Of a stretch of DNA of 64,000 bases, positions 1 through 9,161 are shown one piece after another. The position numbers were made by a program, and so were the translations under genes. Source of the stretch: Flavobacterium sp. HJ-32-4 (GTDB lineage Bacteria > Bacteroidota > Bacteroidia > Flavobacteriales > Flavobacteriaceae); NCBI RefSeq assembly GCF_022532105.1, contig NZ_CP092832.1, positions 2,323,001 through 2,387,000 on the forward strand, read 5' to 3'. How positions within the stretch are numbered: position 1 is the first letter of the stretch; every line of letters starts with the position of its first letter. Under the pieces are notes generated by a model, which was not told the origin of the DNA, did no database searches, and saw nothing but the letters and a program-made list of their open reading frames with translations.

Positions 1-971
1 TTGATGTTGAGTCCGAGGCGCTTGAGTTGCGCTGTCAGGAATTCTGCTTCAAACAGGTTTTTTCCACCTTCGTCTATGTCGTTTTTCCAGTATTGGGGAA
101 ATTGCTTTTCCATTTCGGTGGGAAGGAGGCCTGAGAAGATGGCGTTCCGTGCGTACTGGGTGGCGGTGGGAAGTATCGAATAATATGCCACTTCCTTTTC
201 CAATCGGTAGTGGTTGGCGACGACACTTTCGAACGTCTTCCATTGGTCGTAGCGCAGGTTGTCTACGACGACGAAAAGGATGGGACGGTCTTTTTTCTTG
301 AGTTCAGGCACGACGAGCTCCCGGAACAGCGTATGCGACATGACGGGGCGTTCGGCCTTGGGTTCGAACCAATCCTCGTAATTGCGTTCGATGAATTTGC
401 CGAATTGGCTGTTGGCTTCGACTTTCTGTGATTCGAGGATTTGGATCATGCCCTGGTCTTCGATGTCATCGAGTTCGATTTCCCAGAAGAGGAGTTTGCG
501 GTAGAGTTCGATCCAGTCTTCATAGGTGCGGACCATTCCGAGATCCATTGAAATCTTGCGGAATTCCTTCTGATAGTCGAGGGTGGTCTTCTCGGATACC
601 AATCGTGAATGGTCGAGGTTTTTTTTCAGGCTCAGCAGGATCTGGTTCGGGTTCACGGGTTTGATGAGATAGTCGGCGATTTTGGATCCGATGGCCTCTT
701 CCATGATGTATTCTTCTTCGCTTTTGGTGATCATGATCACGGGTGTGGCCGATTTACGCTCTTTGATCTCCTGAAGCGTTTCGAGTCCGTTCATGCCGGG
801 CATGTTCTCGTCAAGGAAGACGATGTCGAAGTTTTCGCGTTCAAAAAGGTCGACGGCGTCGCGTCCGTTGTTGCAGGTCGTGACGTCGTAATTTTTCTTT
901 TCTAAAAAGAGGATGTGGGGTTTGAGGAGGTCGATCTCGTCGTCTACCCAGAGTATTTTGATTTTGTCCAT
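1..971 (-). CDS. porX: PorX-type response regulator with PglZ domain (3' end cut off)
   Basis: The gene starts at the ATG at 971-969 and runs off the left edge, giving about 323 residues of a family usually a little over 500 long. It opens with a CheY-like receiver: acidic pair after KILWVDDEID, phospho-acceptor Asp in VFLDENMPG, and the conserved Lys in YLIKPVNP. The region from about residue 200 (RPILFVVVDNLRYDQW) is the start of the PglZ/alkaline-phosphatase-like domain. PorX is known as the cytoplasmic output of the PorY/PorX pair that controls type IX secretion and gliding genes in Bacteroidota. Three T9SS cargo proteins elsewhere in the window fit this. The C-terminal part of PglZ is not visible. 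Confidence 0.93.
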   Translation of the reverse strand, partial: MDKIKILWVDDEIDLLKPHILFLEKKNYDVTTCNNGRDAVDLFERENFDIVFLDENMPGMNGLETLQEIKERKSATPVIMITKSEEEYIMEEAIGSKIADYLIKPVNPNQILLSLKKNLDHSRLVSEKTTLDYQKEFRKISMDLGMVRTYEDWIELYRKLLFWEIELDDIEDQGMIQILESQKVEANSQFGKFIERNYEDWFEPKAERPVMSHTLFRELVVPELKKKDRPILFVVVDNLRYDQWKTFESVVANHYRLEKEVAYYSILPTATQYARNAIFSGLLPTEMEKQFPQYWKNDIDEGGKNLFEAEFLTAQLKRLGLNI

Positions 972-1270
972 GGTCGGGTCGTTACCTACTATTTCTACGG
1001 CGCAATTTAACATTTATTGCGCGGGTCGCTCTTAAAATTCTGGTAAAGGTGGGGGAGGAGTAGCAAGGAGCAAGGAGGAGAGAGGAGAGAGGATTGAGGA
1101 AAGAAGAGAGAGGACTTGTATTACGTGGATTCTGAATCCTGAATTAGATAGTGCGGAAATGAAGGGCGCTTAATGGTGCGGGTTAGTAATTTGTCACCAT
1201 TGATGCTTTATCCATACAGTATCTATACAGTATCCCGGCAGTTTGTCGCGTCCAACATCCACCATCCACA

Positions 1271-1318
1271 ATCAACTACGAACCATGAACTACGAACTAT
1301 GAACCATGAACCATGAAC
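1271..1318. repeat. Degenerate heptamer tandem tract (AACYAYG words)
   Basis: Back-to-back 7-base words of the type AACTACG, AACCATG and AACTATG. It lies in the 678-bp gap between porX and hutG, which holds no convincing gene; the gap otherwise carries purine-rich sequence around 1060-1115 and one copy of the 132-bp palindromic element. Similar tracts recur throughout the window. Confidence 0.85.
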
Positions 1319-1330
1319 TCCCTACTACAA

Positions 1331-1462
1331 TTAACAAAATACGCGGTTTTTCCGTAAAATGGTGTCGTCCGGAAAGTGTAGTTTGCGTTAGGGGAGGGGC
1401 GGATGCGTCCCTTACAAAACGCGGCAAATCTGGCGGTACGGGAAAACCGTATTATTTGTTAA
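1331..1462. repeat. 132-bp dispersed palindromic element, copy A
   Basis: First of four copies. The left end TTAACAAAATACGCGGTTTT and the right end AAAACCGTATTATTTGTTAA form an imperfect terminal inverted repeat. The centre carries the invariant core GGGGAGGGGCGGATGCGTCC. There is no room for a protein; the 66-residue open frame across it is not conserved between copies. It could be a MITE, a REP/BIME-like repeat or a structured RNA. Confidence 0.85.
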
Positions 1463-1586
1463 AGTTGGTGAAGGTGACGACGGGAGGTGCCGGTAGCGGT
1501 CTGTAGTTTGCATTGTCAGGTTGGGAAGAGAAGTAGCGAATTTAGAATGCGGGCGATTTAGTAGTTAGGGAGTCAACCCAAACCCC

Positions 1587-1655
1587 TGAACTACGAACCA
1601 TGAACCATGAACCATGAACCATGAACTATCAACCCTCAACCCTCAACCCTCAAAC
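1587..1655. repeat. Heptamer tandem tract reaching into the hutG stop codon
   Basis: Runs of AACCATG followed by AACCCTC words. The minus-strand hutG stop (TCA on the plus strand, 1650-1652) lies inside the last word, so the repeat has spread up to and into the end of the gene. Confidence 0.8.
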
Positions 1656-2696
1656 TCCTTCTACCTTCCGGTAATTTGCCTTAATGAAGTCGGTGACCAT
1701 ATACCCGATGAGTTTTCCGATCAGGTCACTGTCTTTGGCATCGCCCAGTGAAGGCGCACCTTCTGCGATATGCAGGTAGCCGGCGTTAGGATTTGAGGCG
1801 AAGAAACTCACATATTGCCGTACTTCCTCTACGGAAAATCCGCTCATGGTCATGGCACTGCTGGCGACATTGGGGATCGCATCGAGGTCGACTTCTATGC
1901 CGAACGGACTGGTTTTTACAAAGTCGAGTGCCATTGCCAGTTCGCTGTTGAAATCGCGTTCTCGACGAATTTTCACCGCGTCGTACGTATTGAACCGCAC
2001 CCGGTCTTCCATGTCCTTCAATATGTGGAGTACGTTTTTGGACGTATAGCTTTCGTGCAGCCCGAAGATGAAATACTTTTTCAGGAATCCTTCTTCAAAC
2101 GCATAGGTAAAGGCATTGCCGTTGTGACGTCCTTCCATGATGCGGAAATCGGAATGTGCGTCGAAATTGACCGCATTGACGGGCTTTCCGGTGGCCAATG
2201 CCATTCCTTTCACCGCTCCGTACGCGTTGTTTTGTCCACCGCCGATGATAATCGGTTTTTTACCGGCCTTCACGATGGAAAACACCAGATGCGCGACTTC
2301 ACGGTCGATTTCACTGACCAGTTCGGTCATTTTGGTACGGTCTTCTGTTTTGTGGAAGTCGAGTCCGGCAACGGCTTCCATCTCCGCATCGACGTTCAGC
2401 GCGCCGAGTGCCAGGATGCGGCTTCCCTTGCAGAACCGGTTGTGCTGGATGTTGGCAATCGCCGACAGTGCGCTTTGCCAGGCAGAGGCGGCCCCTGGTT
2501 TCCCGAAATTGGCCCGTACACCGATGTCTTCCGGAATACCAACCAACACATACGGAGCCTCACACGTCCGAAGAAAGGTGTCTGGCAATACGCCCTTCGG
2601 AACGGTCAGCATTTTCTCTCCGAACTTGACTTCGCCGCTGCGATGGTGGGTGACCTTCGCCAGATCGGAGGCCGTGAGTACACGTAATTTTTCCAT
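1650..2696 (-). CDS. hutG: Arginase-family hydrolase, probable formimidoylglutamase
   Basis: 348 residues of the ureohydrolase fold. The metal-site blocks are visible: GGGQNNAYG near residue 150, NFDAHSDFR near 178, and EVDLDAI near 270. HutG removes formamide from formiminoglutamate in histidine breakdown, and the imidazolonepropionase hutI lies 1 kb away on the same strand, which supports this reading over arginase or agmatinase. Oddity: the GGGH motif of the family, whose His binds one Mn, reads GGGQ (codon CAA) here. The coiled-coil gene between it and hutI is on the opposite strand, so the two hut genes are not one operon. Substrate is inferred. Confidence 0.75.
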   Translation of the reverse strand: MEKLRVLTASDLAKVTHHRSGEVKFGEKMLTVPKGVLPDTFLRTCEAPYVLVGIPEDIGVRANFGKPGAASAWQSALSAIANIQHNRFCKGSRILALGALNVDAEMEAVAGLDFHKTEDRTKMTELVSEIDREVAHLVFSIVKAGKKPIIIGGGQNNAYGAVKGMALATGKPVNAVNFDAHSDFRIMEGRHNGNAFTYAFEEGFLKKYFIFGLHESYTSKNVLHILKDMEDRVRFNTYDAVKIRRERDFNSELAMALDFVKTSPFGIEVDLDAIPNVASSAMTMSGFSVEEVRQYVSFFASNPNAGYLHIAEGAPSLGDAKDSDLIGKLIGYMVTDFIKANYRKVEGV

Positions 2697-2802
2697 ACGG
2701 AAATCGTTTGTTTTCGGGTCCCTAAATGTATAAACTTACGTTAATATCTGTAACCGTTCCTCTGCACTATTTTAATTTAGTGGGAAAATAATCGAAAATC
2801 CA

Positions 2803-3693
2803 ATGGACAACCAGAAGAATACCTCGAGCCTCAAAGCCATCATCGTGGTGCTGGCCCTGCTGTTGCTCGGAAGCCTGGCATACATCTTCAAGATGACGAC
2901 CGACGCCAATAAAATGAATACGGAACTCACGACGGAGAAGTCGGAGAAGGAGAAAGTACTTGACGAACTCGCAGAACTGAAAAGTACCTATGACGATGCC
3001 ATCGCCGCCAAAACAGCGCTTTCTGACGAACTGATTGCCGAGCGTGACAAAGTCGTCAAACTGATGGACGACCTCAAAAAGTCAAAAGGCGACGCCGACG
3101 CTATGCGGAAATACAAGTCGCAATACCAGCAATTGAACGCAAAGATGAAGCAGTTGGTGGCGGAAAACGACCAGTTGAAGACGGCCAACCAACGCCTGAC
3201 GGTCGAACGTGACAGTACCTCTATGGCTTTGGGCCAGCAGAAAAAACTCAACGATACGCTGGTCATCCAGAATGTCAACCTCGCTAAAACAGTTGAGAAA
3301 GGCCAGAAAATCGTGGTGATGAACCTGCGTACGCAGCCGGTGAAAGTCCGCAGTTCCGGTAAGCAGATTGAAACGGAACGCGCCAGCCGCGCCGACCAGG
3401 TGAAAGTCTGTTTTGCCCTCGCGGCAAACGCCATCGCCAAGTCGGGAGAGAAGACGTATTATGTGCAGGTCATCGACAGCAAGAATAACGTGTTGGGCGA
3501 TAAGAAGACCGAGAACTTCGGTGACATGACGCTGACGTACAGCTTCCCAGTGACAGTTGAATACAACAACGAAGCGGTTGATGTATGCAACTACCTGGAC
3601 GGAAAAGGCAAAGAATTTGCGAAGGGCAGCTACTTCGTCAACATCTTCGATAAATCAGAACTGGTGTCGAAAACCACCTTCACACTGAAATAA
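2803..3693 (+). CDS. Membrane-anchored coiled-coil protein of unknown role
   Basis: 296 residues. One hydrophobic segment at about 12-30 is followed by roughly 130 residues of charged heptad-rich coiled coil (about 40-170), then a compact C-terminal domain of about 120 residues with beta-strand character (YYVQVIDSKNN, YFVNIFDKSEL). The arrangement predicts an inner-membrane anchor with a periplasmic rod and globular tip. I do not recognise an enzymatic motif. Such proteins are sometimes auto-annotated as chromosome-partitioning or SMC-like, but nothing here beyond the coiled coil supports that. It is a single gene closed by a hairpin terminator. Confidence 0.85.
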   Translation: MDNQKNTSSLKAIIVVLALLLLGSLAYIFKMTTDANKMNTELTTEKSEKEKVLDELAELKSTYDDAIAAKTALSDELIAERDKVVKLMDDLKKSKGDADAMRKYKSQYQQLNAKMKQLVAENDQLKTANQRLTVERDSTSMALGQQKKLNDTLVIQNVNLAKTVEKGQKIVVMNLRTQPVKVRSSGKQIETERASRADQVKVCFALAANAIAKSGEKTYYVQVIDSKNNVLGDKKTENFGDMTLTYSFPVTVEYNNEAVDVCNYLDGKGKEFAKGSYFVNIFDKSELVSKTTFTLK

Positions 3694-3723
3694 ACGCTTC
3701 TGTTAGTTATTAATTCAAGAAGA

Positions 3724-3750
3724 AAACGCCTGTGCAAACGGGCGTTTTTT
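3724..3750 (+). terminator. Rho-independent terminator
   Basis: Stem AACGCC/GGCGTT with a short loop, followed by a run of T that ends at the stop codon of the converging hutI gene. Confidence 0.75.
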
Positions 3751-4989
3751 TTATGCGACAAATTCCCCTTCGATCATCACATCCTGTATCAGGTTCGAAC
3801 CGAAGGCATACGGCAATTCGTAAAAAGACGTAATGGGCTTGGTGATGATCAGGTTGGCCCGTTTCCAGCGTGTGATACTTCCGTGTGACGCTTCAATCCC
3901 CATCGCATAGGCACCATTTAGGGTGGCGGCATTGATGGCCTCTTCTGGTGTCATCTTCATTTTGATGCACGCGGTTGCGACCACGAAGTTCATATTGCCG
4001 GATGGTGTAGTACCCGGATTGAAATCACTGGCCAGCGCCAGGGGAAGCCCGGCCGATATGAGTTGTCGGGCGGGCGTGTACGGAATGCTGATAAAGTAGG
4101 AACAGGAGGGAAGCGCGACCGGTATCGTTCGACTGTTTTTCAACGCTTCAATATCGTCATCCTCTACGATCTCCAAATGGTCGACACTCAGGGCCCCGTG
4201 TTCGACGCAGGCCCGAATGCCTCCGATGGCAGTGAACTGATTAACGTGTATTTTGGGGATGAGACCGTACTTTTTTCCTGCCTCCATAATGCGGATGGTT
4301 TCATCGACCGAAAAATAGCCCGTCTCTAAAAAGGCGTCGATGTAGTCGGCAAGTCCATCTTTCGCTATGCGCGGTAGCATCTCGTCAATAATCCGTTTTA
4401 GGTAGCCTTCATGGTCTTGTTTATAGGCCGCCGGGAAGGCATGTGCCCCCAGGAAGGTGGCCCGGATGGCGACTGGATACGTTTCCCGAAGCCGTCGGAT
4501 GACCCGTAGCATCTTCAGTTCGCCTTCTGTCGTCAGGCCATACCCAGATTTGATTTCGATCGCCCCGGTTCCGAGTCGCATGAGTTCTTCGAGTCGCGCC
4601 GCCGATTCCTGGTACAGCGTGTCTTCGTCTGTATCATTCAGTCGTTGGGCCGAATTGAGGATGCCACCCCCGCGGTGGGCAATTTCTTCGTAGGAGAGTC
4701 CGTTGATCCGATCGACGAACTCCTGTATCCGATTTCCGGCATATACCAAATGGGTATGGCTGTCGCACCAGGCCGGAAGCACGACGCGGCCCGAACAGTT
4801 CACTTTGCGGTCGGGTTGCACATCGGGGAATTTGTCCATAGTCCCAAAATCCCGGATCACGCCGTCTTCCACCAACAACCACGCCTGCTCTAGTTTGGGA
4901 AGGATTGCCATATCGGCACCTGCCACCCACGGCACGCCGGGTTCGCGTATTTGCAACAATTCACGGATGTGGGTCAACAGCGTCAGCAT
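3751..4989 (-). CDS. hutI: Imidazolonepropionase
   Basis: 412 residues from the ATG at 4989, a normal family length. The open frame extends about 95 codons further upstream, but that part overlaps the start of corA and has no family character. It is an amidohydrolase: the metal motif HTH occurs in CDSHTHLVYAGNR near residue 75, the substrate loop SYEEIAHRGGGI follows, and the later metal ligands lie in HVNQF and ASDFNPG. It hydrolyses 4-imidazolone-5-propionate to formiminoglutamate, the step before HutG. Cytoplasmic. Confidence 0.95.
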   Translation of the reverse strand: MLTLLTHIRELLQIREPGVPWVAGADMAILPKLEQAWLLVEDGVIRDFGTMDKFPDVQPDRKVNCSGRVVLPAWCDSHTHLVYAGNRIQEFVDRINGLSYEEIAHRGGGILNSAQRLNDTDEDTLYQESAARLEELMRLGTGAIEIKSGYGLTTEGELKMLRVIRRLRETYPVAIRATFLGAHAFPAAYKQDHEGYLKRIIDEMLPRIAKDGLADYIDAFLETGYFSVDETIRIMEAGKKYGLIPKIHVNQFTAIGGIRACVEHGALSVDHLEIVEDDDIEALKNSRTIPVALPSCSYFISIPYTPARQLISAGLPLALASDFNPGTTPSGNMNFVVATACIKMKMTPEEAINAATLNGAYAMGIEASHGSITRWKRANLIITKPITSFYELPYAFGSNLIQDVMIEGEFVA

Positions 4990-5058
4990 GCGTTTCGATT
5001 TTTGGTAAAGGTAACGAGCAGGGGGAAAAACTCCTATCTTTAGGCTAAAATTCCCGGT

Positions 5059-6141
5059 TTGAAGCGGATCAAATACAAACAGTCGCGCTCGGTGAGTGCC
5101 GACCTTTTCACCTACACCGGCGTGCACACCAGTGAGCCGGTTTCGATGCAGTTGTTCGTATACGACGACAATGGATATGAGGAATATAAGAATGTCTCGC
5201 TGGAGCGGGTGAAGAAGGAAATCGAGGATCCGTTGCAGGAGCATGACGTCAAGTGGCTCAACCTTCATGGTTTGCACGACACGGATCTTGTGCGTCGTCT
5301 GGGGGAGACGTTAAACATCGACCATTTTATCATCGGGGACGTACTCAACGTCAACAAACGCTCAAAGATGGAAGAGCTGAACGAAACGCTGTTCTTCAGT
5401 ATCAAATCCATCTTGCCTGGCGTTGATTATGACCATATACGCATTGAACAGATTAGTTTCCTGTTGCGGAACAATACGCTGATATCGTTTCAGGAAAAGC
5501 GGAGTGACTTCTTTAGCCACATCCGCGAACGGATCAAGACGCATTCGGGTTTGGTGCGAAAGAAGAAAAACGACTATTTGCTGTATCTGTTGCTGGAGTC
5601 GGTAATGGATAACTTCTACATCACCCTTGAGCATGACGAACATTGTATCGAGGATTTGCTGTTGGAAGCCAAAACGAGCCAGAGTCCGGACATACTCGAG
5701 AAAATCGAGAAAAGCCGGAATACCCTGCAATTTCTGAAACGGTCGATCCAGCCCTTGCGGGATGCGTTGCTGAACCTTAAAAGTATGCAGGACGATGACG
5801 ACTTTGATGGCATCGAAAAGATGAACTATACGTTTTTTGCGCGCCTACACCAAAAGTCACTCGAGTTGCTGGAACAGATCGACTATGATATGAATTCACT
5901 CGACAGCGCCTCCAACGTCTATTTTTCTGCGCAAAGCCACCGCATGAATGAAATCATGAAAGTGTTGACGGTGGTATCGGTCATCTTCATGCCGCTGACG
6001 TTTATTGTGGGGGTGTATGGGATGAACTTCGACAATATGCCGGAACTCCATAGCCGGATGGGGTATTTTGTCGTATGGGGCATCATGGTGTTGCTGGCGG
6101 GCGGAATGGCCTATTATTTCAAGCGAAAGAAGTGGTTTTAA
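5059..6141 (+). CDS. corA: CorA-family divalent metal (Mg/Co) channel
   Basis: 360 residues. It starts at TTG (5059), chosen because the reading MKRIKYKQ is the usual start of flavobacterial CorA proteins and no ATG fits. A long cytoplasmic alpha/beta and helical domain fills residues 1-295. Two C-terminal membrane helices follow, the first ending in the signature GMN (VGVYGMNFDNMPE near residue 322), and the protein ends with the basic tail KRKKWF. It forms pentameric inner-membrane channels for Mg2+ and related ions. It is transcribed alone. Confidence 0.95.
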   Translation: MKRIKYKQSRSVSADLFTYTGVHTSEPVSMQLFVYDDNGYEEYKNVSLERVKKEIEDPLQEHDVKWLNLHGLHDTDLVRRLGETLNIDHFIIGDVLNVNKRSKMEELNETLFFSIKSILPGVDYDHIRIEQISFLLRNNTLISFQEKRSDFFSHIRERIKTHSGLVRKKKNDYLLYLLLESVMDNFYITLEHDEHCIEDLLLEAKTSQSPDILEKIEKSRNTLQFLKRSIQPLRDALLNLKSMQDDDDFDGIEKMNYTFFARLHQKSLELLEQIDYDMNSLDSASNVYFSAQSHRMNEIMKVLTVVSVIFMPLTFIVGVYGMNFDNMPELHSRMGYFVVWGIMVLLAGGMAYYFKRKKWF

Positions 6142-6607
6142 GACTTTTACATTTTTAGTAGATACCTAACGTTTCGCCACGTACTTAACACTTGTCGACC
6201 TATCTAACCCTTCTTTTTCGCCACTATCCGTTCTTGTAAAGGGCTGCGATGGAGTAGTGAAAATCCTCCGCTTCTTCATTTGTATACACAACACGAGAGG
6301 TCTTACGCGTAAAGGATGCAAATTAAGTAGCTTAAATCGGCATTAACAGGATATTTCTCAATGATTGTCGATTATTTTTACCTTTAATCGATTAATTTGT
6401 AAAAACTGTATTCTGAGATATTCTTTAACAAATTTTATTATACATTTGTTCGGAACCCCATCCAAAAAATGCGAATTTCGATAACCCCAGAGACCTTTGT
6501 AACGTGCAGGCCTCCTTCGTTTTACGTGTTTTTTTGAAGTTGTTTTATGATTGAACAAAATATAAAAGAGGTAATTATTACGGCATTTAAGTGACATTTT
6601 GAGAAAT
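6142..6607. other. AT-rich gap with an inverted repeat before the repressor gene
   Basis: About 465 bp without a convincing gene; the 79-residue minus-strand frame here has noise-like composition. Positions 6427-6450 hold a perfect inverted repeat AACAAAT-N10-ATTTGTT, which could be an operator for the adjacent CI-like repressor. The DNA is visibly more AT-rich than its neighbours. Confidence 0.4.
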
Positions 6608-7303
6608 ATGCAAGATAAAAATATTCAAAATGCGACAGACGTCATTGCGCGGCTAAAAGAGGTACTAAAAATACGTAAAGACATACAGCTGGCGGAGTTC
6701 CTAAATGTACGGCCCAACACGATTTCAACCTGGAAGAAACGGAACACGCTCGACTACGACGCCCTCATACGCATTTGTGATCTGTATGAGCTTGATCTTA
6801 ACGAAATCCTGCTTGGAAAAAACCGAATGGCCGGGTTGTCAAGTGAAACTCCACTGCTGAAACGGGAAGTGTTATTCCAATACACCGCGGGTACCGACAG
6901 GGGTGCGCTTATGGAAGGGACGACGCGGTACAACTTTCCCTTCATCTCCACCGAACAGTCTATGGCGTTTCAGGTCGTCGGGAACAATATGTTTCCGGTA
7001 ATTGAGGAGAACACCTTTGTGATTTGCGAAAAAACGTTTTTATATGACGTCCGAGAGAATTGGCTGGTCGTGGTCGTCAGTAAACAGAAAGGGATGTTCG
7101 TTAACCGGATCGCCGGCAATCCCGGACACATGGGCGAACTAGTGCTCACCAACGAAAACAAACGCTATAATGACATTCGCCTGCTATTCACCGAAATCGA
7201 CGAGATTTGGCGGATTATCGGAATTTTAAGTTACGATATACGCTCAGAAGAGCAGGTGTCTGATACCGCTCCATCCCAGCAAACGCTGGCTGATGTGAAA
7301 TAG
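6608..7303 (+). CDS. CI/LexA-like transcriptional repressor with degenerate S24 domain
   Basis: 231 residues from the ATG at 6608; a TTG three codons earlier is also in frame. Residues 1-65 are a phage-CI-type helix-turn-helix (LAEFLNVRPNTISTWKKRNT). Residues about 95-215 match the S24/LexA C-terminal fold. The nucleophile block, normally G-D/N-S-M-x-P, reads VVGNNMFPVI, with Asn in place of Ser. The catalytic Lys region reads GMFVNRIAGN, with Asn where Lys is expected. It should therefore bind DNA and dimerise but not cleave itself. It stands alone, with no phage genes beside it, and ends at a strong terminator. Confidence 0.85.
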   Translation: MQDKNIQNATDVIARLKEVLKIRKDIQLAEFLNVRPNTISTWKKRNTLDYDALIRICDLYELDLNEILLGKNRMAGLSSETPLLKREVLFQYTAGTDRGALMEGTTRYNFPFISTEQSMAFQVVGNNMFPVIEENTFVICEKTFLYDVRENWLVVVVSKQKGMFVNRIAGNPGHMGELVLTNENKRYNDIRLLFTEIDEIWRIIGILSYDIRSEEQVSDTAPSQQTLADVK

Positions 7304-7325
7304 ATTTTACTACGTTATACAATCG

Positions 7326-7358
7326 AAAACCGCGGCTAAGGCCGCGGTTTTCTTTTTA
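7326..7358 (+). terminator. Strong intrinsic terminator of the repressor gene
   Basis: Perfect 11-bp stem AAAACCGCGGC/GCCGCGGTTTT around the loop TAAG, followed by a T-rich tail. Confidence 0.9.
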
Positions 7359-7573
7359 AAGAACTAAAAACAACAAATCCTTTTTTTGTTGCCATCGTTG
7401 CTTGTTTGAACGGAAGTGGGCTTTCGCCACGCGTACCGTACTATAAAGGTACGCATCCCATTGTCCACCATTTGTTAGCGCTCTATTAAAGTTCACACAG
7501 TGCGGGGTCCAAAGGTGTTAAAGTAACGCGAAATCCGGAGGCGGCCCGAGCCCGAATGCGTAACTTGTAGAGA

Positions 7574-9097
7574 ATGATACCACCTACTCTCTACCGCTTT
7601 CGCTATTTCATCGGAGCCGCCGTTGCTATTGTTCTACTCGTGCTGGGTGCGGAATGGTGGGCGCATCACAAAATCGAACAATGGCTGGCCGAGCAAAAGG
7701 CAAAGGGCTACGCGATTTCGTATCGTGAACTGGATATCTCCCTTTGGTCGCGGTCGGTTTCCCTCGATTCGCTTATCATACAACCCTCAGCTGGCACCCG
7801 TCCCGCCGTTTCTATCACCGGATCGGTTGCTTCGCTGGACATCTCTGGCGTCCATCTGTGGAAGTTGCTCTCCGGCGGCGGCTTGATCCTTCGGGAAGTA
7901 TCGGTCCGGAAACCCGATCTTCACATCGTAACCGACAGCACGAAAAAAGCCGCGAAAGCATCAAAACCGCTTTTTTTCGGGGTAGCCGAGGTGCGTATCG
8001 ACGGCGGGCGTATCGTGGTTAGCCGCAAGGGGGAACCGCAGCCTTACATCCGCATGGATGGCATGAGGGTCCGTATATCCGAACTTGCTTCCCCTACTGC
8101 CGCCGACGCGCCACTTCCGTTTCGGTTTGACGACTACAAGGTGGAAGCGCGCCACTTCTTTTGGAAGACAGGCCCTGTCTATTACCTTGCCGCCGCACAT
8201 GTTCTGCTAACGCCCGAAACGGCACGGGTAGAAGGTTTTGCCTTGCAACCCGACATCACGCGTTCGCAGTTCGGGGGAGAGTTGAAAATAGAAAAGGATT
8301 TCTACCGGATAGCCGCCCGTACGATCGCGTTGTCGGATATGGAGTGGGGCGTGCGGAACAAACGTTTCTTTGTCACCGCCCGCCGTTTGGACCTACACGG
8401 AGTCGATGCCCTTATTTACCGCGACAAGCGCATACCGGATGACACCCGAAAACGTCCGCTGTATAACAAGCTGCTCCGCGAGCTACCCTTCGACCTTGAC
8501 CTGGAAACACTGGCCATCGGCAACGCCCGCATTGTGTATGAAGAACAGGTAAACGCGCGTGGCGCCGGTCAACTCACCTTTTCCCAGTTTGACCTCAATG
8601 CACGCTCGCTTCACAGTGGCTACGGGCGCCAACACCTTCCCGATGTGCAGATTGCGATCGAGACGCGCTTTATGAAGGAAGCGACACTCAAGGTTGACTG
8701 GCGTTTCAACGTACTCGACCAACAGGATGGTTTTCGCATCCGCGGACAAATACGCAATTTCGAGGCCTACAAACTGGATCCGTTCACCAAGCCCTACAGT
8801 AACGTCAAAACAAGAGGGAAGCTGGCGCTGGTCACTTTCGACATTACGGGCAACGACCGCGATAGTAAAGGAACGGTAGGGATGCGGTATGACGACCTGA
8901 AAATACGTGTATACCGCAAAAAGAAACCGTCGCGCGAGAATAAAATCGCCTCTGCAATCGGCAACGCCCTGGTGGCGAATGATACCGATGACAAGATAAA
9001 GTCGACGTCTGTTGACGTGACCCGCACGCCGGATGCGTCCTTTTACAACTTCCTGTGGCGAAACGTGGAGGAGGGCATGCGCAAGATCATCCTGTAA
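7574..9097 (+). CDS. AsmA-like / DUF748-type large periplasmic protein
   Basis: 507 residues. One N-terminal membrane helix (about 12-30) is followed by a long region of alternating beta strands with the AsmA/DUF748 pattern, such as YRELDISLWSRSVSLDSLII near residue 45 and a repeat-like ITGSVASLDISGVHLWKLL. The C-terminus is basic and amphipathic (NVEEGMRKIIL). AsmA-like proteins are thought to help move lipid or assemble the outer membrane in the periplasm. Function here is inferred from the architecture only. The ATG at 7574 gives a clean signal-anchor. Confidence 0.7.
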   Translation: MIPPTLYRFRYFIGAAVAIVLLVLGAEWWAHHKIEQWLAEQKAKGYAISYRELDISLWSRSVSLDSLIIQPSAGTRPAVSITGSVASLDISGVHLWKLLSGGGLILREVSVRKPDLHIVTDSTKKAAKASKPLFFGVAEVRIDGGRIVVSRKGEPQPYIRMDGMRVRISELASPTAADAPLPFRFDDYKVEARHFFWKTGPVYYLAAAHVLLTPETARVEGFALQPDITRSQFGGELKIEKDFYRIAARTIALSDMEWGVRNKRFFVTARRLDLHGVDALIYRDKRIPDDTRKRPLYNKLLRELPFDLDLETLAIGNARIVYEEQVNARGAGQLTFSQFDLNARSLHSGYGRQHLPDVQIAIETRFMKEATLKVDWRFNVLDQQDGFRIRGQIRNFEAYKLDPFTKPYSNVKTRGKLALVTFDITGNDRDSKGTVGMRYDDLKIRVYRKKKPSRENKIASAIGNALVANDTDDKIKSTSVDVTRTPDASFYNFLWRNVEEGMRKIIL

Positions 9098-9125
9098 AAA
9101 AGAACCGTGACGTAATGCCACGGTT
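9095..9125 (-). terminator. Intrinsic terminator for the small lipoprotein gene
   Basis: Stem AACCGTG/CACGGTT (9103-9125). On the minus strand it is followed by a T run (A run at 9096-9101 on the plus strand), so it ends the minus-strand transcript rather than the AsmA-like gene. Confidence 0.7.
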
Positions 9126-9161
9126 CCTAACCAAACAAAATATATAGAGATAATAAAGAGG

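Noticed and set aside
1306..1506. 66-residue open frame across palindromic element A
   Set aside because: The frame is not kept in copies B to D and the sequence is explained by the repeat.
1815..2687. Long plus-strand frame antisense to hutG (290 residues)
   Set aside because: A shadow of the well-supported hutG frame; high-GC third positions keep the antisense frame open.
6358..6597. 79-residue minus-strand frame upstream of the repressor
   Set aside because: AT-driven composition, no motif, and it covers the likely regulatory region.
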